A stretch of 6,605 nt of DNA from Reyranella sp. (GCA_030681635.1 JAUXRT010000223.1:1-6605); one strand, 5' to 3'; counted from the stretch's first letter, positions 1 to 5,934 are shown. A program made the numbers and translations. Notes: a model not told the origin generated them from the sequence alone.

Positions 1-1358
1 CGGAGGGCAATGAGCCGGCCTGAGTCGGTCAAGACATAGATGGTGCGATTGGCGACGATCGGTGCGAGGCGGACCGGATCGCGCACATCGAGCTTGCCGA
101 GGATTTCACCGGTATAGGGCGACACGGCGAGCATCTCGCCCAGCGTGCCGACGACGAGCAGGCGGTCGCCGGCCAGCACCGGCCCGCCCCACAGCACCGG
201 CTTGCGGCGCTTGTCGTCCAGATACTGCGTGAGCGGCGTCACCCATTTGATCTTGCCGTCGTCGCGACCCAGCGCTGCGATGTCGGCGCTGCCGGTGACG
301 ACGAACAGAAAGCGGCCCGCCGCCCATGGCGTCTGGCTGCCGCCGATGCCGCGTTCCCAGACGCGCTGGCCGCTGCGCAGTTCGACGGCGGCGAGCTGCC
401 CGGCCGAGCCCATGGCGATCACGACGCCGCGGTCGATCACGGGGCGGCCGCGGATATCGGCCAGGTTGCCGAAGGCGCGCGCCTCGGTGCGCGTGCCGAT
501 CAAGGAGTCGTTCCAGACCGGCCGGCCGTTGTCGAGGCGCAGGCTGACCAACTCGCCGGAGCTGAAGGGCGCCACGACATACTCGCCCGAACCGGCCGGG
601 CTGCTGCCGCCGACGAAGCCCGCGACTTCCTGCAGGGCGGTGTATTGCCAGAGGTCCGAGCCGTCGACGGCGGCCAGGGCCTGGATCTTGTTGTCGATGC
701 TGATGGCGAAGACGCGGTCGCCGAACACCAGCGGAGCGCCACGCACCGGCGCGCTGACCGACGAGGTCCAGAGTTCCTTGCCGTCGTTCGGATCGAGCGA
801 GAAGACGCTGGCGAACCCCGTGGTCACGAACAGCCGGCCGCCGTAGTAGGCAAGGCCGCCGCCGAACTCGTCGGTATCGCGCGCCTTGTCCGGCGCCAGG
901 GTAACCCGCCAGATCAGCTTGCCGGTGTCGGCGTCGAATGCCGAGACGGTGCTTTGGGCATCTTTGGCGAAGACCTTGCCGTCGGCCATGATCGGCGGGG
1001 TCGTGAGAATGCGCGACGACGACGAGCCTGCGCCGACATCGGCCGTCCAGATGATCTTCGGCGAGTCGCTGACCGCGAGATGCTGCATGGCGTAGTTGGC
1101 GAAGCCGCCGGATTGCGGCCAGGAGTCGTTGACCACCGGCGCCGGCAGCACGATCTGCACCGCCGCCATGTCCTTGTCGGGCTCGAGTTCGCTGCGATCG
1201 CCGAAGACCGCGATGCGCTCGCCCGGCAGCGGCACCTTGGAACTGCCGAAGACGCCGTCGAGGGCATTGGTCAGCGTATCGCAGCCGGTCAACGCGACAG
1301 CCAGCGCGCCGGCGGCAAGAAAGGCCCTGAGGCTGCTCACACTCGATACGCTCGGCAT
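1..1358 (-). CDS. bamB: BamB-like outer-membrane assembly lipoprotein (3' end cut by window edge)
   Basis: This is the beta-propeller lipoprotein of the BAM complex, which helps BamA fold beta-barrel proteins into the outer membrane; it should sit on the periplasmic face of that membrane. The reading frame is open from ATG 1358 to the edge (452 codons). Residues 10-26 form a lipoprotein signal with lipobox Leu-Thr-Gly-Cys, so Cys26 should be lipidated. After a linker come repeated PQQ-like blade motifs of the form DG-K-x-x-W: DGKLIW (145-150), DGKELW (192-197), DGSDLW (232-237), NGRPVW (277-282), SGQRVW (329-334) and DGKIKW (367-372), as expected for a multi-bladed propeller. It ends ...SGRLIAL at the edge, where BamB proteins normally end, so only a few residues should be missing. 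It begins 19 bp after the YfgM-like gene and is probably cotranscribed with it; der would be the expected next gene, but it is outside the window. A GTG six codons downstream is an alternative start that keeps the signal. PQQ-dependent dehydrogenases share the fold but are longer and enzymatic. Confidence 0.87.
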   Translation of the reverse strand, partial: MPSVSSVSSLRAFLAAGALAVALTGCDTLTNALDGVFGSSKVPLPGERIAVFGDRSELEPDKDMAAVQIVLPAPVVNDSWPQSGGFANYAMQHLAVSDSPKIIWTADVGAGSSSSRILTTPPIMADGKVFAKDAQSTVSAFDADTGKLIWRVTLAPDKARDTDEFGGGLAYYGGRLFVTTGFASVFSLDPNDGKELWTSSVSAPVRGAPLVFGDRVFAISIDNKIQALAAVDGSDLWQYTALQEVAGFVGGSSPAGSGEYVVAPFSSGELVSLRLDNGRPVWNDSLIGTRTEARAFGNLADIRGRPVIDRGVVIAMGSAGQLAAVELRSGQRVWERGIGGSQTPWAAGRFLFVVTGSADIAALGRDDGKIKWVTPLTQYLDDKRRKPVLWGGPVLAGDRLLVVGTLGEMLAVSPYTGEILGKLDVRDPVRLAPIVANRTIYVLTDSGRLIAL

Positions 1359-1377
1359 GCGTCTACTCGGCCCCATT

Positions 1378-2025
1378 CTACTTCGCTTCGATGGCGGCAT
1401 AGAGATTGAGCATCGCCGACGCCCGCTGCGCGGCGCCCTGAGGCGTGCCCGGATCCTTGGCGATCTCGCCCCACAGTTCGCGGGCCCGCTTGGCGTCGCC
1501 CTTGCGGGCAGCCGCCAGGGCCTGAACCTCGCGGACGCTGATCCGGAACGGCCGGTCGGGGCCGCCCAGCTGCTCCACCCTGGCCGCCATCTCGTCGGCC
1601 TTGGGCGTGTCGACGCTCTTCAGGGCCGCGATCACAGTGGCGAGGTCGGCGAGGTCGGCGCCCGACAGCTTGGGCCCGACGGCCGCAAGCGCCGTGACCT
1701 GCTCGTCCAGCGTGGGCTGCAGTTGCGCGACAATCAGCGTGGCCAGCGAGCGGTAGGGCTCGCGCGCCTCGGCTGCCTGCTTTTCCAGGTCGGCGCGGGC
1801 GGCGCCGGGATCGGTCGCGATCTTGGCGAGCGCGGTCGAGTAGGCGATGCTGGCGGCGGCGCGCTGGCCGGCGTCGTACTGGCGCCAGCCGACGGTGCCC
1901 GCCACCGCGACCACCACGGCGACGGCACCGGCCACCACCCAGGTGCCCCAGCGGTCCCACCATTCCCTGAGTTCGTCCTTGCGGACGGCCTCGTCGACTT
2001 CCTGAAAGGCGGCGGAATCGGACAC
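1378..2025 (-). CDS. YfgM-like membrane-anchored tetratricopeptide protein (TPR_21 type)
   Basis: This is a 215-residue protein with a short cytoplasmic N-terminus rich in acidic and basic residues (EVDEAVRKDELREWW, about 9-23), one membrane segment at about 28-46 (WVVAGAVAVVVAVAGTVGW) and a periplasmic alanine-rich helical region to the end. This matches the YfgM/TPR_21 family. In E. coli, YfgM associates with the SecYEG translocon and the chaperone PpiD and helps pass secreted proteins to periplasmic chaperones; a similar role here is inferred. The GTG at 2025 is chosen over the ATG at 2088 because a GAGGG ribosome site lies 7 nt upstream of it and because family members begin with the FQEVDEAVRKDEL-like stretch, while the 21 upstream residues look like leader. 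The bamB-like gene starts 19 bp downstream, the same order as yfgM-bamB in E. coli. No enzymatic motif is seen. Confidence 0.83.
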   Translation of the reverse strand: MSDSAAFQEVDEAVRKDELREWWDRWGTWVVAGAVAVVVAVAGTVGWRQYDAGQRAAASIAYSTALAKIATDPGAARADLEKQAAEAREPYRSLATLIVAQLQPTLDEQVTALAAVGPKLSGADLADLATVIAALKSVDTPKADEMAARVEQLGGPDRPFRISVREVQALAAARKGDAKRARELWGEIAKDPGTPQGAAQRASAMLNLYAAIEAK

Positions 2026-2032
2026 AGTGGTA

Positions 2033-2037
2033 CCCTC
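2033..2037 (-). promoter_or_regulatory. Ribosome binding site deciding the GTG start of the YfgM-like gene
   Basis: On the minus strand GAGGG lies here, 7 nt before the GTG at 2025. It is the best Shine-Dalgarno match in the region and argues against the longer ORF that begins at ATG 2088. Confidence 0.7.
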
Positions 2038-2129
2038 GGAATTATCGCGAAATATCAACAGCTTCAGCGGCGGTTCATAGACCCCCACCCTGGTTTTGGC
2101 AAACCTCGGAAGGGCTACGGTTCAAGCGC

Positions 2130-2158
2130 TTTACCCGCCCTTGTCCATCTGTAACAAT
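2130..2158 (+). promoter_or_regulatory. Weak candidate promoter for the DUF2794 gene
   Basis: TTTACC (2130-2135) and AACAAT (2153-2158) are separated by 17 bp, and each matches the sigma-70 hexamers at four of six positions. The pair lies 33 bp before ATG 2192, inside the 166 bp divergent gap (2026-2191) between the YfgM-like and DUF2794 genes. That gap must hold promoters for both directions, but I could not find a good one for the minus strand. The call is weak because such partial matches occur by chance. Confidence 0.25.
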
Positions 2159-2191
2159 TCGGCCCAAGGACATGGTTCGAGTAGCCATCGC

Positions 2192-2524
2192 ATGACCAAT
2201 CTGTACCGTTTGGCCGACCAACGGGCCCGGCGTCGGATTGTCTCATTCGATCGTCGGGAATTGTCCCGCCTGCTCGGTCTCTACAGCATGCGGGTGGCGT
2301 CGGGAGAGTGGCGGGACTACGCCATCGACTTCCGGCCCGGCATGGCGATCTTCTCGATCTTCCGCCACACCTCGGAACAGCCGCTGTTCGCCATCGCCAA
2401 GGTGCCGAACGGGTCCCAGGGCGGCTATGTGGTCTACAACGGGCCGCGCAAGCTCGCGCACGGCGATTCGCTCGAGGACGTGCTCGCCGTCTTCGACCGC
2501 AAACTTCGGCTTCTGCTGGGATAA
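2192..2524 (+). CDS. DUF2794 family protein, function unknown
   Basis: This is a 110-residue soluble protein without signal peptide or membrane segment. The core from about residue 17 carries the pattern I associate with DUF2794: FDRRELSRLLGLYSMRVASG, then EWRDYAIDFRPGMAIFSIFR, then a short PLFAIAKVP strand, a glycine-rich turn, and a C-terminal helix SLEDVLAVFDRKLRLLLG. The family is small, found in Alphaproteobacteria and has no assigned function to my knowledge. The ATG at 2192 fits the family N-terminus; a longer in-frame TTG at 2096 would add 32 residues of poor composition. The ribosome site is poor: GAG at 2179-2181 is 10 nt away, and a better AAGGA at 2166-2170 is 21 nt away. The gene is divergent from the YfgM-like gene and convergent with the small lipoprotein gene, so it appears monocistronic. 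Confidence 0.8.
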   Translation: MTNLYRLADQRARRRIVSFDRRELSRLLGLYSMRVASGEWRDYAIDFRPGMAIFSIFRHTSEQPLFAIAKVPNGSQGGYVVYNGPRKLAHGDSLEDVLAVFDRKLRLLLG

Positions 2525-2581
2525 CCCTAGATCTTCAGGGGCATCGTCAGGCGGGCTGCCCGACGACCTCGGCGGCGCTCT

Positions 2582-2812
2582 CTACTTGCTGCTGCCCTTT
2601 TCCGGCGCCGTCGCCGCGCCGATTCCGGCACCCAACGCCGCGCCCACGAGGGCCGGGGCGACGAGAGGCCAGCCGGCAATCGCGCCGACCGCAAGGCCCG
2701 CACCGGCGCCGATGCCGCCGCCGGTGACCGCACGCTCGCCCCAGGTGTCGCCGCAGGCGGACACGGACAGAGCCAGGGGAATCAGGAGGATGGACGCGAA
2801 CTTGGTAGACAT
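2582..2812 (-). CDS. Small glycine-zipper lipoprotein
   Basis: This is a 76-residue protein. Residues 1-19 form a signal sequence ending in lipobox Val-Ser-Ala-Cys with Cys20 as the lipidation site; Gly21-Asp22 follow. Residues 31-47 (GGGIGAGAGLAVGAIAG) and 54-67 (ALVGAALGAGIGAA) are GxxxG-type glycine zippers separated by a Pro-containing turn, and the tail is short and charged (EKGSSK). Glycine-zipper lipoproteins of this kind usually sit in or on the outer membrane, where paired helices may pack against each other; no specific function is known for this one. A good ribosome site, AGAGG at 2821-2825, lies 8 nt before the ATG. The gene stands alone, convergent with the DUF2794 gene 57 bp away, and its upstream region is the AT-rich gap with inverted repeats. 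It resembles osmotically inducible or YMGG-like small lipoproteins in composition only. Confidence 0.72.
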   Translation of the reverse strand: MSTKFASILLIPLALSVSACGDTWGERAVTGGGIGAGAGLAVGAIAGWPLVAPALVGAALGAGIGAATAPEKGSSK

Positions 2813-2900
2813 GGTGCGAACCTCTGAGGGGAAATGAGCCGGTTCAGGCTGTGCAAATATTCTTGTCCGCCCAAAAACAGGGGCGTTTGATCATACCTTC

Positions 2901-2922
2901 TGACAATTAATTATAATTGTCA
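2901..2922. repeat. Perfect 9-bp inverted repeat, operator-like
   Basis: The arms TGACAATTA and TAATTGTCA are exact reverse complements around a 4-bp ATTA spacer; allowing one bulged A, the match extends outward by TTC/GAA. The right arm overlaps the minus-strand TTGACA at 2918-2923, a position where a bound repressor could block the lipoprotein promoter. The half-site ACAATT is reminiscent of MarR/OhrR-type operators, but the half-sites are further apart than in the classic OhrR site, so no regulator is assigned. Confidence 0.6.
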
Positions 2923-2942
2923 AGAAAATCCTATAATACATT

Positions 2943-2961
2943 GATTTTATTTAATAAAATC
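2943..2961. repeat. AT-only-core inverted repeat
   Basis: GATTTTATT and AATAAAATC are exact reverse complements about a single central base, giving an 8-bp stem with a 3-nt loop in RNA. It lies just past the stop of the GT-C-like gene on the minus strand. The stem has almost no G-C pairs and no following U-run, so it is not a standard terminator. Confidence 0.6.
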
Positions 2962-2962
2962 T

Positions 2963-2984
2963 ATTGAAAAGTGAGATTTTCAAT
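2963..2984. repeat. Inverted repeat spanning the stop codon of the GT-C-like gene
   Basis: ATTGAAAA and TTTTCAAT are exact 8-bp arms with a 6-nt loop. The TGA stop of the minus-strand gene (2980-2982) lies inside one arm. It is directly followed on that strand by the 2943-2961 repeat, so the transcript could form two consecutive weak hairpins. This may serve as 3'-end protection or weak termination; the sequence alone does not decide it. Confidence 0.55.
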
Positions 2985-4482
2985 CGACCGCACGCCGTCG
3001 CAGCACATCGTAGCCCGCGTGGGATCCGAGGGAGAGGAGCCAGCCCTCCGGCACATACTTGAAGCGTCGAACCACCTCGTAGTTCTGCTGCAGCCAGGCC
3101 CAGTCTTCGGCTGAAAGCTCGTAGCCGTCATGGGTGACCCTGTCGTCGAGCAGTGGCGATCGCTGCACAAGCCAGGTTGGGCGCATCTTCCGGACAAAGC
3201 GCATCCACCAGTCGGGATGGCCCGCGCGCTTCAGCTCCAGCACCTCGCCGGACACCAGACCGATTTCGTCCCAGGTTTTCAGGCCGGCCTGGAAGGGGAT
3301 GTGGCCCGCCGGCTCGAGGAAGAGCGTGTCTCCCGGCTTGGCGATCGAGAACAGGTAGCGCCCGACCCCTGCCCGGTACTCGGACTCCTGATGGCCGACA
3401 TTGTAGGAGATCGCCCATTGAACCAGCGCCGCGGAAACCAGCACGCAAGCGATCCCCGCCACCGCGAGCCGGCGGAGAGGCCGGGCCAGCCGGCCGGCGA
3501 ATTCGAATGCCATGAACAACACCAGCAAGTTGGCGATCAATGTGCTTGGCCAGAGATACCAGGGGAAAATGACGCCGCCCGCCGCATAGGCGACGGGGAC
3601 GAGATAGGCGCTGCCGATCAGGGCCAGGACCGTCGACCGCCTCGCACGATCCCGCCAGACCAGGCGCAAGGCGAGCAGCGACGCCACCAGAGAGGCCACC
3701 GTCGCGACCGGACCGAGAAAGTGCGCGTACTTCGTGCTGAACGGCAGCAGATAGCTATCGCTCAAGAATAGGGCGTCTAGCTGATCGAAAAATCCCGCGA
3801 GGGAACGGTCCGGCCGGTACGACAGCGCCTTGGCAATTGCCGTCTGGGGCACCGCCGTTCCCGTCAGCAGCATGTTTGCACCGGCGACCATCGCCACCGT
3901 CAGTGCGAGGGCCACGAGTCCTTCAAAGGCCCGCCGGCGATCGACAAGAAAGCAGGCGGCGATGAACAGGAGGGCGAAACCAGCGGCATCGGCACGCACC
4001 AGCGGCAGAATGAACGCGGCCACGGTCAGCAGGCGGCTTGTCCTGGCGTAGGTGACGCCATAGGCGGCCAACCCGAGGGCCGCGAGCAGCAGCGCCGTCT
4101 CCATGCCGCTGTAACTCACGAGCAGTGACACCGGCAGGACCGCAATGGCCGCCCACAGAAGCAGGCGCCGTGTCCCCTGCTCCAGGGCCGACGCAAACAG
4201 TCCGGCGGCGGCAACGGCAAGCAACGTGTTGACCGCGATGATCGCCCAGAATACCGCCGATCCGAATGTCGCCCGCAGAGCCGCAAGCATCAGGGCGTAG
4301 ACCGTGCTCGTCACGCCGGTCGTGGGCTCGCCGAGATTGAAGGCCAGTTGCCCGTGATCCGCGAGGTTGAAGGCCGTCCGGAAGATGATGAGGGCGTCGT
4401 CCTGGAGATGACCTGTCAGTGCATAGGGAATACGCACGGCGGCAAGCACCGCCCCCAAACACAGCAATCGCAGCCAGAACAC
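2980..4482 (-). CDS. GT-C-like polytopic membrane protein, probable glycosyltransferase
   Basis: This is a 500-residue protein from the GTG at 4482. It begins with a membrane segment (about 2-22), followed by a loop with adjacent acidic residues Asp28-Asp29 and the pattern DDALIIFRTAFNLADHG, then a TTGVTS stretch (about 54-59). Further hydrophobic segments carry SGMETALLL and LVRADA motifs, then GTAVPQTAIAKA (208-219) and PWYLWP (307-312). There are roughly ten membrane segments and a soluble C-terminal part (about 365-500) containing GDTLFLEPAGHIPF and a DEIGLVSG motif. This layout resembles GT-C enzymes of the AftB-like kind, which use polyprenyl-phosphate sugars and a DD motif on the first outer loop; donor and acceptor are unknown. 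The start is chosen because GAGG lies 5 nt upstream at 4488-4491 and because codons upstream of it have mixed third bases while those after it are strongly G/C-ending. Starts at ATG 4617 or 4677 would overlap the divergent methyltransferase gene. No other glycan gene is nearby. Confidence 0.72.
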   Translation of the reverse strand: MFWLRLLCLGAVLAAVRIPYALTGHLQDDALIIFRTAFNLADHGQLAFNLGEPTTGVTSTVYALMLAALRATFGSAVFWAIIAVNTLLAVAAAGLFASALEQGTRRLLLWAAIAVLPVSLLVSYSGMETALLLAALGLAAYGVTYARTSRLLTVAAFILPLVRADAAGFALLFIAACFLVDRRRAFEGLVALALTVAMVAGANMLLTGTAVPQTAIAKALSYRPDRSLAGFFDQLDALFLSDSYLLPFSTKYAHFLGPVATVASLVASLLALRLVWRDRARRSTVLALIGSAYLVPVAYAAGGVIFPWYLWPSTLIANLLVLFMAFEFAGRLARPLRRLAVAGIACVLVSAALVQWAISYNVGHQESEYRAGVGRYLFSIAKPGDTLFLEPAGHIPFQAGLKTWDEIGLVSGEVLELKRAGHPDWWMRFVRKMRPTWLVQRSPLLDDRVTHDGYELSAEDWAWLQQNYEVVRRFKYVPEGWLLSLGSHAGYDVLRRRAVD

Positions 4483-4615
4483 ACAGGCCTCGCTTGTTGA
4501 CAGTTCTGAATTTCCGGCCGATCGGTCAATTGGTCCGGTCGCCTGATCATTCCCCGGCGCGGCGAATTCCCTATTTTCCCGCCATCGCCACACGGCACCA
4601 AACTGGGAAACTATC
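4483..4615. other. Divergent intergenic region between GT-C-like and methyltransferase genes
   Basis: If the GTG 4482 start is right, this 133 bp gap holds both promoters. An exact TTGACA on the plus strand (4497-4502) and a TTGACC on the minus strand (4524-4529) are visible, but neither has a convincing -10 element at 16-18 bp. No hairpin or operator-like repeat was noticed. Confidence 0.35.
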
Positions 4616-5584
4616 ATGAAAGCCGACGCCAAATATCGCCAGAACCTGCCGCATCTCGGCGGCCGGCTGTTCCTCACCGACGGCGGGATCGAGACCAGCC
4701 TGATCTTCCAGGACGGGCTGGACCTGCCTCACTTCGCGGCCTTCCACCTGCTGCGCGACGCGGCGGGGCGCTCCGCCCTCGTCCGCTACTACGAGCGCTA
4801 CATCGAGATCGCCAAGGCGGACGGCGCGGGCTTCATCCTCGAAAGCCCGACGTGGCGGGCCAGCACCGACTGGGGGGCCAAGCTCGGCTACTCGCGCGCC
4901 GACATGGCAGCGGTCAACGCCAAGTCGATCGCGCTGATGCTGGCGCTGCGGGACGCTCACGAGACCACGCGGACGCCGATGGTGGTGAGCGGCTGCGTCG
5001 GCCCGCGCGGCGATGGTTACGTCTCCGGTGAGATCATGAGTGCCGACGAGGCCGAAGCCTACCACGCGCCTCAGATCTCGGCCTTCGCCGAGGCAGGTGC
5101 GGACATGGTGAGCGCGGTCACGATGACCAATGCGAGAGAAGCCATCGGCGCGGCCCGGGCGGCAGCGAAGGCAGGCATGCCGGTTTCCCTTTCCTTCACC
5201 GTGGAAACCGACGGCCGCCTGCCGAGCGGCCAGACGCTGCCCGAGGCGATCAGCGAGGTGGACGCCGCGACGTCAAACGGCCCCGCCTACTACATGATCA
5301 ATTGCGCGCACCCCACGCACTTCGACAGCGTCCTCCAGACCAAAGCCGCCTGGACCCGGCGCATCGGCGGTATTCGTGCCAATGCGTCGACGCGCAGCCA
5401 TCAGGAGCTGAACGAGTCGCCCGACCTCGACGCCGGCAACCCGATCGAGCTGGCCGGCCAGTACCGCGATCTCGTGCACCTGATGCCCCAGATCAACGTG
5501 CTGGGCGGCTGCTGCGGCACCGACCATCGCCATGTCGCCGCCATCAGCCTCGCCTGCCGTCTGGTCGCGCGACAGGCGGCCTAG
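4616..5584 (+). CDS. Homocysteine S-methyltransferase family protein
   Basis: This is a 322-residue cytoplasmic enzyme of the Pfam homocysteine methyltransferase family (PF02574, MmuM-like). Such enzymes transfer a methyl group from S-methylmethionine or another donor to the thiol of homocysteine, making methionine. The N-terminal LTDGGIETSLIF (20-31) is the first barrel strand; ESPTW (76-80) is the next conserved strand. The three zinc-binding cysteines are present: Cys230 in INCAHP, and Cys299-Cys300 in GGCCGTDHRH. The length fits single-domain family members, and no B12 or folate domain is attached, so this is not a full MetH. The ATG has a modest TGGGA ribosome site at 4604-4608. It is divergent from the GT-C-like gene and convergent with the YffB-like gene, with the two stop codons overlapping. 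The donor substrate cannot be read from sequence, so mmuM is not assigned. Confidence 0.86.
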   Translation: MKADAKYRQNLPHLGGRLFLTDGGIETSLIFQDGLDLPHFAAFHLLRDAAGRSALVRYYERYIEIAKADGAGFILESPTWRASTDWGAKLGYSRADMAAVNAKSIALMLALRDAHETTRTPMVVSGCVGPRGDGYVSGEIMSADEAEAYHAPQISAFAEAGADMVSAVTMTNAREAIGAARAAAKAGMPVSLSFTVETDGRLPSGQTLPEAISEVDAATSNGPAYYMINCAHPTHFDSVLQTKAAWTRRIGGIRANASTRSHQELNESPDLDAGNPIELAGQYRDLVHLMPQINVLGGCCGTDHRHVAAISLACRLVARQAA

Positions 5585-5934
5585 CTTAAGGCCTGGGCGT
5601 AGGTCTCGGGTTTGAACCCGACGATCAGGTGGCCGTTCACGTCGAGGACCGGCCGCTTGATCATCGAGGGCTGGGCCAGCATCAGGGCAATCGCCTTGGC
5701 TTCGCTCAGCCCCGTCTTATCGGCGTCCGGCAGCTTGCGGAAGGTCGTGCCGGCCCGGTTCAGCAGCATCTCCCAGCCGGTATCCTTCATCCAAGTCCGA
5801 AGGAGGTCGCGCTCGATGCCCGCGGTCTTGTAGTCGTGGAAGGCGTAGCCGACGCCGTGCGCGTCGAGCCAGGCGCGCGCCTTCTTCATCGTGTCGCAAT
5901 TCTTGATGCCGTAGATCGTCACGGATTTCGTCAT
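5581..5934 (-). CDS. yffB: YffB-like protein of the Spx/MgsR/ArsC reductase-fold family
   Basis: This is a 117-residue soluble protein with a thioredoxin-like fold. The start MTKSVTIYGIKNCDTMKKAR closely resembles E. coli YffB; Cys13 in NCDT is the single conserved active-site cysteine, and no second CxxC cysteine is present. Further family marks are FHDYKTAGI (about 32-40), GWEMLLNRAGTTFRKL (53-68) and IKRPV (92-96) with the Pro after Arg94. YffB is related to arsenate reductase ArsC and to Spx; it has been suggested to act as a glutathione-dependent thiol reductase, but its physiological substrate is not established. The ATG at 5934 overlaps the CDF stop as ATGA, so it is translationally coupled; a much longer open frame upstream (to 6513) is just the CDF gene read out of frame. 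The GAGAG upstream is a modest ribosome site. It is not a dedicated arsenate reductase by its neighbours. Confidence 0.87.
   Translation of the reverse strand: MTKSVTIYGIKNCDTMKKARAWLDAHGVGYAFHDYKTAGIERDLLRTWMKDTGWEMLLNRAGTTFRKLPDADKTGLSEAKAIALMLAQPSMIKRPVLDVNGHLIVGFKPETYAQALS

Larger units (their letters stand above)
2841..2979. other. AT-rich intergenic island with inverted repeats and promoter-like hexamers
   Basis: This gap separates the end of the GT-C-like gene from the start of the small lipoprotein gene. By hand count 2881-2980 is 24% GC and 2901-2970 about 16%, in otherwise GC-rich DNA. It holds two perfect inverted repeats (2901-2922 and 2943-2961) and most of a third (2963-2984). 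On the minus strand, which reads into the lipoprotein gene, there is an exact TTGACA (2918-2923) and a TATGAT (2890-2895), but their spacing of 22 bp is too long for a standard sigma-70 promoter. Exact TATAAT words also occur (minus 2910-2915; plus 2912-2917 and 2932-2937). The lipoprotein promoter and perhaps an operator must lie here; the exact elements are not resolved. I see no ORF of note. Confidence 0.55.

Noticed and set aside
145..1409. Long plus-strand open frames opposite the BamB-like gene (145-846 and 645-1409)
   Set aside because: They are antisense shadows of a GC-rich gene: low-complexity Arg/Ala/Pro/Ser products without motifs, while the minus-strand frame gives a lipobox and propeller repeats.
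2026..2062. GATAAT near 2040 as a -10 for the YfgM-like gene
   Set aside because: It would place the transcription start at or after the ribosome site and has no fitting -35.
1096..2154. 352-codon plus-strand open frame
   Set aside because: It lies opposite the end of the BamB-like and all of the YfgM-like gene and its product shows no recognisable domain; the minus-strand genes explain the DNA.
2525..2581. Terminator between the convergent DUF2794 and lipoprotein genes
   Set aside because: Only weak stems are visible, such as CGGG-CTG-CCCG and CCCT/AGGG with an 8-nt loop, with no T-run on either strand, so I do not call a terminator.
2868..2885. CGCCC/GGGCG hairpin in the lipoprotein leader
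   Set aside because: The stem is 5 bp with an 8-nt loop; it is too short and unsupported to call a riboswitch or attenuator.
3130..3771. 213-codon plus-strand open frame inside the GT-C-like gene
   Set aside because: The product is Arg/Gln/Gly-rich with no domain, whereas the minus strand encodes consistent membrane segments and family motifs.
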